Source: Cryptomeria japonica
Lineage: Eukaryota; Streptophyta; Pinopsida; Cupressales; Cupressaceae
Length of the DNA: 64,000 nt
Assembly: GCF_030272615.1 (NCBI RefSeq)
Contig: NC_081414.1
Span: 915,563,648-915,627,647 of the forward strand
Direction of reading: 5' to 3'
Shown piece by piece: positions 55,671 to 64,000 of the stretch. How positions within the stretch are numbered: the stretch's first letter is position 1; each line of letters starts with the position of its first letter. The position numbers and the translations under genes were made by a program. The notes under the pieces were generated by a model. The model was given only the letters and a program-made list of their open reading frames with translations, did no database searches and had not been told where the DNA came from.

Positions 55671-56777
55671 TTACTTGGACTTTGTTTTGGGTTGAAGAGA
55701 AAAATTTTGTTTACCAATGGGAATTATTGCCTCAAACCAATCCATTTTAATTTCTCCTCTCAAATCCTTACAAAAGGTCTTGCTTAACAACATTCCATAA
55801 CTTGCAGGAATATCAACAACTAGAATAGTCAGCTTCACTCTTTTCTTAGGATGTACTGCCAGAGCAACCTGCATATCTTTGATTTGACCTAGTAAAGGAA
55901 TTTTCTTTGAATCCATTGAATAGCATTTACCAAATGTTTTAGTGAGTGAAAGGCCTAGTTCTTTAGCAACTGTAGAAGGCATAATATTACCAGAGGCAAT
56001 AATGCAATTATTAAGTTTAAACACATTGATAAATAAGGACACATAAAATGACTCGGGCTTTTGGTTAGGTACTAATGGTGATTCAATTGGTTCAATAGCT
56101 AATGTCTTTAGAACAGTACTAGATAACTCTATAGAACTTGTATCCTTTTCATCCCGTGAAGACTCAAGATTAATTAATGGTGTGTTCCTGTATTGCAATT
56201 GATAAGTTTCCCCTTGAACATATTTAATCAATTTCTCTAACTCTTTAGGATTCAACCTAAGATATTCAGCAAGTGAAATCTGAATTTTTGATGCCTTACA
56301 AAATTCAACAATATCAAAAGAAGAATCGGGATCAACACACTTCAACATCTGAACCTCTTGAACTTTTGAACCATTCTCCAAGTTTTGGTTCAAAGGTTAT
56401 TTACCTTTAGCTACAATTTTGAGAAAGGTTGTGGTACCTATATTCTTGGACTTACACTGGCCTCTAGTGAGGATGGCACAAGAAGGATCTCCAAGGGTCA
56501 CCAATATATCACCTCCTCTGTTTGAATCTGATTCATACTCTAGGAAGTGTATTCCAGAGTTGTCAAGTTGCCCATGGACTTCTTCATCTAGACCAAGTTC
56601 ACTTATGGTCTCTCTTGTATTTATCATTTGTGTATACCACACCATCTCTAGACAAGAATTACCATCATGATTGTTAGTGAGATGAAAAACACACATATTC
56701 CCCTTATGTGGTGGAGCTTGAATTGCTAGTCTTTCTTGAGCCAGAGGCAATTGTAAGGCTTTATTCCCAATTCCCAT
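55671..56777 (-). mobile_element. Gypsy protease region
   Basis: Two neighbouring minus-strand frames cover the end of gag and the aspartic-protease fold: a MPSTVAKELGLSLTKTFG stretch (about 55,985-55,930) and ILVVDIPASYGMLLSKTF (about 55,830-55,780) correspond to the conserved mid and C-terminal parts of gypsy proteases. Decayed. Confidence 0.65.
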
Positions 56778-56816
56778 AGACTGATTTATAATCCTCCTTG
56801 GTATGTCTTGATAAGG

Positions 56817-57600
56817 TCATGGGTAAGATGTACTAGCCTTGGGTAATTGTATTTTGAGTATTATGACATCATTCATCAGTCTTTGAATTACAGGGTCTAA
56901 AGACGTAGAGGGTTGAGAATTAGCCACCTGCACTTCTCTCTTCCATTTTCCCACAGTAATCAAGTCATCTTCTAACTCAACAATAAGTGTTTTAACATAA
57001 TTTAGAGTTACAAATCTATTTCTACGAATCAAGAAACTTATCTCTGAGGGCATACAATTTATAAAGAAACATTTCAAATTATCATCTGAAGGTTTCTTAT
57101 TTCTAGGGATTTTATGAATAATTTTGTCAAACCTAGCCATGAAATCTCTCATAGATTCAGGAATATCTTTTTTTAATTGAGCTAATTGGGACAAAAGAGA
57201 ATTCTCATCTTCTGCTACTTTTAGCCTAGCTTCAAATCTAGTTTTCAAATCTTGCTAGTTTGTTATTCAATTGTTTGGCAAATGATAAAACCAATCTGCA
57301 GTGGCTTCAATTAATGTTTATACAAATAACCTTACTACAACATCTTCATGTTGGACAACTATTATACCACATGCAACATTAAATGCATTCAAATGTTCAT
57401 CAACTGTGACCTTCCCTTCACCACTAAATTTAGGCAAATGATTTGTCACTCCTTTAGGTAAAGCATTCAAATTCAGACCAAGGTTCAATGGACCTACTGC
57501 AGCCCCCCAAGGATTGTTGGCTTCCATTGGAAGAATCATATTAAGAGGTGTTGGGTTGATTACACTGGGTAAGGTAACACCATGCAATGTTAGGGCTTGA
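56817..57600 (-). mobile_element. Gypsy gag region
   Basis: Minus-sense segments carry NHLPKFSGEGKVTVDEHLNA (57,450-57,390) and SLLSQLAQLKKDIPESMRDF followed by MARFDKIIHKIP (about 57,200-57,110). This is the order of a Retrotrans_gag capsid domain. Encodes the structural precursor in intact relatives. Decayed. Confidence 0.75.
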
Positions 57601-57866
57601 CAAATTGAAGATATTGGGAATGAAGGGAATGGAGAAGGAGGTCTACTTCTTTCTCATCTCTTAGGTGAAAAGGACAACTGAAAATTTTGGTTTTGCAATT
57701 GTTGAAAGACAAAGTCAACTATTCCTTCACGCCTCTGAGACCTAGTGTACCTTCTTGGCTCCAACTTGTTCATAATGAAAAAATTGATAGAACTCGATAG
57801 ACTCTTAAAAGTTCACAAGACAGTTCTTTGTATCATATAACCAAGTGACAAATCTTATTATTCGAC

Positions 57867-57884
57867 TCCCCAGCAGAGTCACCA
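57867..57884 (-). mobile_element. Primer-binding site of the gypsy element
   Basis: Minus-sense TGGTGACTCTGCTGGGGA, six bases after the end of the 5' LTR. The sequence form fits a tRNA 3' end, as I recall tRNA-Arg in Ogre/Tat elements. Confidence 0.7.
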
Positions 57885-58849
57885 AAAATTTGTTGGTTAA
57901 CAAATTTTCCTTTCCTTTAATATTTATTTATTTCTTTAAAAATGATGACTCATGCATACCGTTCATGAAAAATAAAATGAACCAACAGTTGAGTGAACTG
58001 AGTTTCAATTTACCCTTTGCATAAGAATGCAGCTCCCCATAAGATTTTCAATGAATTTTTATGCAAATAACTCATAAAGAAAGACACTTTTCACCAGAAA
58101 GAAAGAAAGGCATTCACATTCTATTGTCAATACAATAAGAATGCTACAAGATAATTACGAATAAATGTAAAGCCTATGGACTTAAACTTTGAACATTTCA
58201 ATTCAATGTAAAACTTATTTCACCAAGAATACTCAATGTAGCATAAATGTCGATCGATACTCGCTCATGCCTCATAGGACAAGGGGGATCAGAATCATTT
58301 AAACAATAATGTACCACTAATTTTATTAGATAATGAATTCACAGACTTATGAAGAACTGATAATGAAGTAAAATATTTTGTATACAAGCATACATCCCAA
58401 CAAAAATTGCTCTATCATTCAAATGCAGAGATTTGAAGACCATACAAAATATATCATTCCATTCATATATCAAATGTCTACACTGAAATGCCAAGAAGAT
58501 TAAGTCTGCTAATTCAAATAAAAGTTTTTTGGACCATAAACAAAGCTTTCTTAATTACATTTATAGCCTCCAGACCCATATTTCTTTGAAAATAACCCTA
58601 AACTCTTAAACTCTACCCTAGAGTTAAAAAGAAATTATTTTCTTTGAACTAAATAAAACTTAAGCGAACAATGGCCACAGATAGGATGACAACTCATCCA
58701 TAAATTGATCAAGACTCCATCATGGTAGAAGAATCTATTGATTTGTCATGTTTCATTGCGACACCATGTACATTTTGCCACTCCAGATGTGCTGTTGAGA
58801 AATTCAGAATAATCTGATAGGGTGGGAGTCCAATGTGTAGAATGCGCTA

Positions 58850-61800
58850 CTTCCAAAATGTCCAGGTTCACCTACATAACTTTCATTTTATGCACTTCCA
58901 AGTGATCAAAGAAGACTGCTAACAATGATTCTATCCTTGCCACTTTGGAAAAGTCATCTGTAGTTAGAGACTTTGTCTCTTTAACAAGTTGCACCCTTTC
59001 TTTAAAGATTTTGGCCATATCTGCTGCAGTTTCAATCATCTATCCATCCTCCTTCAAGAGTTGTATATTGATGCATTTTTTATCCTTTTGCATTGTATCA
59101 ATTAGTTCTTTTAATCCTTTTAGTAGCTTGACAAATTCTTCATGACCATGTTTAATGATAGAATTTATCCATTCAACATTCTTTCTTGAAACATAGAACA
59201 TGTTGTCATCAAGTTTTTCCATTGGCTTCTCAATTATAAATTTCATAACGCCAAATTTTTGCACATCATTCATCTGCACCAAGACTTCTACCCATTTAGT
59301 TCTTTCTTTTTCCCATGCGGTACCTTCCAGCTCCAACTCTTTACTCATAGTTATAGAGTTATAATATAACTTGATCAGGCTATCAAGATAGTATGTGCCC
59401 TGATGCACTATAGAATCAAGCCACCCATCAAAAACTTCAACTACCATGTGGCTTCTCTATACTTGATCTAATAGTTTTTGATTTAGTGATGATTTGGTGT
59501 CAGAGGGCAATGTCATCTGTGTCAAGGGCTGAGGACTCAGGTGATGTATGGCATTAATATACTCTGCCATCTGGGTAACAACTTGTTTCAACTCCCGTTT
59601 ATCCTTCTCATATTTCCAGGTTCTGGATATCATTCTCTTCGTAGAGGATTCTAAATATTTGGCATCTACTTCCCTTGAAGCAACTCCCAGGTCAATTTTT
59701 TCAACAATAAAATCATTCTCAATGGCTTTTTTCTGGATCTCTATCTAAGATGGGCTTAGCTACTTTTGCTACCCAATGGCCTGTTTCATCACCAACTTCC
59801 ATCATTGCTTGTGTTTTGAGCTTCTTGCGTTTAGATATTTTCTTTCCAATTTAAGCTCCAAGCCATTGAGAAGTACTGGATGTTTCTTTAGGCGGTGGTA
59901 TCTAATCATCTGGTGGGTTGACAATAGTCATAGTGCTCATCAGATTTGGATCTTCTTGAGGTACTTTCCCTACATTCATATCTTTTACTGAAGGGTTGTT
60001 TAACACTTGTTGATCCATGATCACATGGATTTCTTTGCCTTAATCCAAGTCCATAATAATTTGATCTGCCACTGGTTCTGTGTTCTTCTTTTTGCTCCTT
60101 GAATGAGTAACTCAAACTGCTAAAGAACTCAAGGGGGACCTCTTTGATCTTCTGGTTTGAACCTCTCCAATAGTAAACCTTGTGTCACTTGCAACATTAA
60201 CAATTTTGTTAGAGGAGAAAGTGCGAATCTATGTTGTAGCAAGTGGACCAACTGTTAATTCATTAGTAGTGATAATCGACTCCTTTCTAAATTTTTGGTC
60301 TCTTAACCACTTCTATGTTCTTCTTATGACATTGAAGAATTTGGCTTGAATATTTTCTTCTTCTCTTCTATCCCAGTCAATTTCAGGAATAGGTTTCCCT
60401 TGAACCCTTCATTGAATTTGGGATCTAATACATCTTCCCCTTCCTCTTCTTGTACTCCAAACACATTAATGGACAACCTCATTGTAATAACCTGCTGTAG
60501 AGTAAATCTTGACCACAATCTCCTCCTCACTTCAAACTCATCACAACAATTTTCCCAGTAATCTTCTAATTGAGATTCATGGAAGAAATGGTCATCAACA
60601 TTTAGATGTTCTACAACATATCCCCTGCTATCAAGTTTTTGTCTTGCAATGTAGGGCTGTAAATTCATTTTCTTAAACTCTAATTCTAAGTTCAAGGCAT
60701 CAGATACAAATTTACAACTATAGTACCCAAATTCAATTAGGAAAGAAACCCCAGATTTAACCTTTATTCCTGACCTTTTTTCAATGTGGGCTAACTGTTT
60801 GCAAACTTCAATAAGCACATAACTGTCAAAGGCATACCTGGGAAATTTGAATGGTTCACCTTCAAATCCCCCCACTCTAATGTAAGTAAACCTTAGAAAT
60901 TAGATAAAGTAGCTTTCATATATACTGACTAGCTCCATGGCCTCAGCTAACATTCTTTTATTTATGTCTCTCTGCAATTCAAAGTCAAGCCTTCCTGCAA
61001 AGATATCATTCCATCTTGTGAAATTTTCTACATGTCTTTGTTGTTGCAAGTAAGGGTAATAATCATAAACATTCATGCAGTCCACTGAAGGCTCATTATG
61101 CAACCCTTGCCATTATCTGTTACAATCCAATATATAAAATAAATATAAGGAAATGTAAAAACTGGACATCCCAACAAAGTTACTCAAACCCTCATGGAGT
61201 CTTTTGGCAATAATCTGTGCCTAGGAAAGATATTTCTCACCAGCTAACAACACTTGAATATAGAAGTACATCCAATCCTCCCAATAGAAAGAGTGTGATT
61301 TCCCTTTGAGACTGTTTAACAATATTACAATATCCCGCACCTCCGTGATGAAATTATCTCTGGTAAGAGGCTTGGGTAATCGGGAGCCCCCTTTCTGAAC
61401 CTTTAGAAGTCATTTCCTTGCAATGACGCTTCTATATGTGCTTTTCTTCTCAGAGAAAAATGCATATGAGGTTCCAATTAACTAGTCCTTATACGACTCT
61501 TTATGAGGGATTCCCATTGTAGCCATCATCGTTTCTCCGTTAATTTCCACTAATAGTTCACCATTGCTTGTCCTAATGCTCTTTCTTTTAGCATCATATT
61601 TGTTCATACATACTATTATTAGATCTAGACAAGGAGCGACAATTGTGAAAGAAACAACTTCAATCAGGCCACTTCCAATTATTCTTTCCGTCATCGAATC
61701 AGCCCCAAGGTTTCTAGCTCTTTCTAAAAAATCTCGTAAGTTATCTTGTGCCAAAGAAGTATCACCTAGTTCTAGAAGTATACTAATTAGGCATGATGTG

Positions 61801-61868
61801 CGACCAAGATTTGGAAGAGTCAGCCTCATAATGATCGCTTTTACATTTATCAAACAATTCCTAAGCAA
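58850..61868 (-). mobile_element. LTR-resident coding stretch, 5' LTR copy
   Basis: Counterpart of 50,990-47,967. Begins MLRNCLINVKAIIMRLTLPN (61,868) and contains ILLELGDTSLAQDNLRDFLE, a TSNGELLVEINGETMMATM stretch, GGFEGEPFKFPRYAFDSYVL and QLEDYWENCCDEFEVRRRLW, then an acidic linker. It ends in a charged helical region (59,447-59,040, with EWINSIIKHGHEEFVKLL) that could be a coiled coil. Sense strand of the element. Several breaks. Function unknown. Confidence 0.6.
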
Positions 61869-62317
61869 GACATAATTCTATTCCAAAACAAAGAATTTTC
61901 CTACACTGACTGACTTTCCGAGGTAGTAACATAGGGGAGGGAAATTATTAAAACTCACCTGTTACCACCATGAAATCTATGAAACCCTTAGAAGTATGGA
62001 GTTGAAATTACCTTCGCCGTCTTTCACTCCTTCAACAATAATAGCTAGTACTTTCACAATTTGAGAATTCACATGTTAAGAAGTGGCAAAATTGAGTAAC
62101 ATCTACTCACACCTCATAATGATTCATCCGAACGTGTGAGATAACCAATGATTTTATGGGAATCTGACAACTTTCTTAATTACACATCAACTCTGCACAA
62201 ACGGCTTGAGTTTTAATGATTTCTTTCCACATTTTAAATCTTAAATCATAAGATGCCCAAAATATTCCATTTGTCGTGCCACCTTTTATGTTATTAATGT
62301 CCTCATGGCCAATTTGC

Positions 62318-62630
62318 AATGAACCTTCAAAGCTTGAACCATCTCACAACAAGTTCAATGGTTCAAGTTCAATCCTAAGAAAATAAAAGAACTTCCAACT
62401 TGTGGCTTAACACAACACTGAGAATGAGCGAAGACTTTTAACGAACATAAAGAGAGACTTTGAACCTTGAAACTTGAACCGATTAAAAAATTGCTCAAAC
62501 TTCAAGTTCAAGACTGACTTAACACATTCACGCTCACTCTCTTATCAACATAACAAATCCACGACCCACACAAAGGGACCATTTGAACTTTGAATGTTGA
62601 ACCAATACGCAGGTTCAACCGATGGGTTCA
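62318..62630 (-). repeat. TTGAACC inverted-repeat cluster in 5' LTR
   Basis: Counterpart of 51,445-51,780, with groups near 62,333, 62,460 and 62,583. Shared by both LTRs, so present before insertion. Confidence 0.6.
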
Positions 62631-62752
62631 TTGGGGCAGGAAAGGTGAAACAAAAAGGAACAAAAGGTGCATGATTAAAGACAGATGAAACTGAATGAGA
62701 GAAACAAAATTAAATACACAATATTTTGTTCAAAACAAATAATAGGGTAACA

Positions 62753-62757
62753 TTATT
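62753..62757. repeat. Right target-site duplication of the gypsy element
   Basis: TTATT directly after the LTR end TAACA and before CATACTTG. Pairs with TTAGT at 47,000-47,004 (one difference). Confidence 0.75.
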
Positions 62758-63120
62758 CATACTTGAAACTTTTATATACTAACCAATAATTGTCCTATAT
62801 GATTCAAACAAAAATAAAAAAATAAAAAATAATTAATATGATTGAATAATATTATAAAATCTAACGAGTAAATTTTAACATAAGACCATGTTACAAGATT
62901 CTAGAATCAATTATTTGTAATGAAAAAAACTTATTAAAATAGTCATACAAATTATTATAGTTCGTCATACTTTATGAGAAAGCACTACCTACAACAATTA
63001 TGAAACTCCTCTATAGAACTTAAAACTATCCTACATATTTTTCTTATATTCATTAAATAGAAGTTTAAAAAATTTATAGAGAAATTTCTAAACTCAATTC
63101 ATCTTAAAAAAAAATTAAAA
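62758..63120 (-). repeat. Intron-3 segment of the laccase 5' duplicate
   Basis: Counterpart of 33,859-34,240. From here to 63,269 the sequence has no partner in the intact gene. The remainder of exon 2, intron 2, exon 3 and the start of intron 3 are missing between about 63,120 and 63,270. Confidence 0.8.
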
Positions 63121-63269
63121 TCATTATCTATAGACATACCCAATCCACATACTATATAAATCAAAATCATTACTCTATCCATCTAACATACCATCAAATA
63201 AATGTCATTAAATTTCCACAATGTCATTAGATTTCCACAATCCATTAGTATAATGCTTCTAGATTTGAC

Positions 63270-63647
63270 TGTGTCTCACATAACCTAGTAATAGGTGTCC
63301 GTTCAATCTGCTCATATATAAACAAAAAAAGATTTGAGTATAATCTCTTTATTAAATGGAACTGTGATTTGATCTGATCTGTACCCTCTACAAAGTTCTA
63401 CTTTGTATTCTATATATGATCGAGCACTAGAAATAGTTTAGATTTTGCATAATTCTTAAGTGAAAATACACCTTGAAAATGAGATCATATACATCAATTA
63501 AAATATCAATAAGAATGAATTTTCAAAAGAAACTAGTAAAATTACAATGAATCTATAGTGATGAACTTTCGCCCTCGCCAAATTATGGAAAAGGCCAATG
63601 AATATAGCGCACAACAGTAGAAACCTTGATGAATCCCACTTTGACAT
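63270..63647 (-). pseudogene. Laccase 5' duplicate: exon 1 and start of exon 2
   Basis: Exon 1 (63,647-63,546) is open, 34 codons, and keeps the GT donor and signal-peptide layout, beginning [16 protein letters not shown] and ending HHYRFI. The intron is followed by an AG acceptor and 38 nt of exon 2 (63,307-63,270; [12 protein letters not shown]), where similarity stops abruptly. Exon 1 differs from the intact gene at about 11 of 102 positions, and most differences change the amino acid (S to L, L to C, E to K, T to R, V to I), as expected without constraint. Everything downstream of exon 2 is missing, and intron-3-like sequence beyond is split by a gypsy element, so no enzyme can be made. 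An in-frame ATG also lies at 63,656. Confidence 0.9.
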
Positions 63648-63740
63648 TATCAACATATTCATAGATCAGAATCTCCTTTTGTTCAGATTGAATCTCAAGT
63701 ATAGAAAAAAAGTGCTCTTTTCTTATTTAGCCCTTGAGCA

Positions 63741-63750
63741 CTCTATATAA
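63741..63750 (-). promoter_or_regulatory. TATA box of the laccase 5' duplicate
   Basis: TTATATAGAG, same position relative to the ATG as in the intact gene (38,028-38,036). The promoter region is conserved up to 63,908. If still active it would drive a short truncated transcript that reads towards the LTR element. Confidence 0.5.
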
Positions 63751-63908
63751 ACTAATTTGATAGCAGTGTTCAAAGTAATATCGTAACTGCTTGCTTGTGC
63801 GACTCACCATTGTGATATAGGTAAAATGAGGACAAGATTTGAAGCATATATGACTAAATTTTATATTATTGTATTGTTGTTATTGAATTGTAGTACACTG
63901 AGGATTGT

Positions 63909-64000
63909 CTGGCACCCTCAGCCAACAAGCAGGGTTTTCCCAAGCCCCCTTAGCTTGTAATAGAAACATTAGGAGATCATCAGTAAAACTTTATCATAAC
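63909..64000. other. Unassigned sequence after the duplication edge
   Basis: Similarity to the laccase promoter ends at GAGGATTGT (63,908). What follows, starting CTGGCACCCTCAGCC, is more G+C-rich and looks like the edge of another repeat, but too little is in the window to name it. Confidence 0.35.

Larger units (their letters stand above)
47005..62752 (-). mobile_element. Ty3/gypsy (Tat/Ogre-like) retrotransposon, 15.7 kb
   Basis: Full-length in structure but broken in coding, with well over ten breaks. In minus sense it is organised as: 5' LTR (62,752-57,891), primer-binding site (57,884-57,867), gag, protease, archaeal-type RNase H, reverse transcriptase, gypsy RNase H, integrase, 3' LTR (51,893-47,005). 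The LTRs are 4,862 and 4,889 bp, begin TGTTA and end TTAACCAACA in minus sense, and differ at roughly 9% of positions by eye. The insertion is therefore old, probably many millions of years at slow woody-plant rates. Two RNase H domains plus a primer site of the form TGGTGACTCTGCTGGGGA (probably tRNA-Arg) suggest the Tat/Ogre branch. It interrupts intron 3 of the laccase 5' duplicate. Confidence 0.9.
57891..62752 (-). mobile_element. 5' LTR of the gypsy element (4.9 kb)
   Basis: In plus orientation runs from TGTTGGTTAACA to GGGTAACA. In minus sense it is the upstream LTR, with the primer-binding site directly after it. Contains the longer-surviving segments of the LTR-resident coding stretch (61,868-61,482, 60,875-60,324 and 59,447-59,040). 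Broken fossil. Confidence 0.9.

Overview
The window looks like a piece of a large seed-plant nuclear genome, most likely a gymnosperm (conifer, yew or cycad type). The evidence is one plant-type laccase gene with GT-AG introns, long A+T-rich spacers, plant LINE and Ty1/copia debris, and a very large, old Ty3/gypsy element. The gymnosperm placement is inference; the plant placement is firm. I see no prokaryotic operons, CRISPR arrays, rRNA or tRNA genes.

Layout. 1-2,023 is a second copy of the 45,776-47,800 region, including a gypsy insertion junction and a truncated LTR. 2,481-3,610 is a polypyrimidine tract, and 3,637-8,268 is a 4.6-kb satellite whose unit alternates with its own reverse complement. 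8,269-29,680 is gene-poor and holds decayed copia-type LTR pieces (14.3-14.7, 16.8-17.3, 19.5-21.1 and, inverted, 24.0-25.1 kb), a decayed gag (15.0-16.6 kb), a minus-strand LINE with ORF1 and endonuclease (25.1-27.7 kb), and two of three copies of an unexplained conserved block (18.7, 22.8 and 42.6 kb).

The host locus is a laccase cluster on the minus strand. A 3'-terminal pseudogene lies at 29,683-30,356. A complete six-exon gene lies at 31,515-37,933 (569 codons, signal peptide, all four copper motifs, a miR397-like site in exon 5). A 5'-end duplicate lies at 63,270-63,647, with promoter, exon 1 and 38 nt of exon 2. Intron 3 of the complete gene holds a 5'-truncated LINE (34,272-36,406) with target-site duplications, and the LINE carries an extra ORF after its RNase H domain.

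The complete gene and the 5' duplicate share intron-3 sequence. In the duplicate a 15.7-kb gypsy element (47,005-62,752, minus strand) sits exactly where the complete gene keeps the empty site TTAGT (33,854-33,858). By eye, the laccase copies differ most (about 11-12%), the element's two LTRs less (about 9%), and the two junction copies (1-2,023 and 45.8-47.8 kb) least (about 5-6%). This gives an order: laccase duplication, then gypsy insertion, then duplication of the insertion edge.

The most unusual features are in the gypsy element. Its LTRs are about 4.9 kb, each carries about 1,000 codons of decayed sense-oriented coding sequence, and an archaeal-type RNase H lies between protease and reverse transcriptase. 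The dyad satellite and the LINE's post-RNase-H ORF are the next most unusual.
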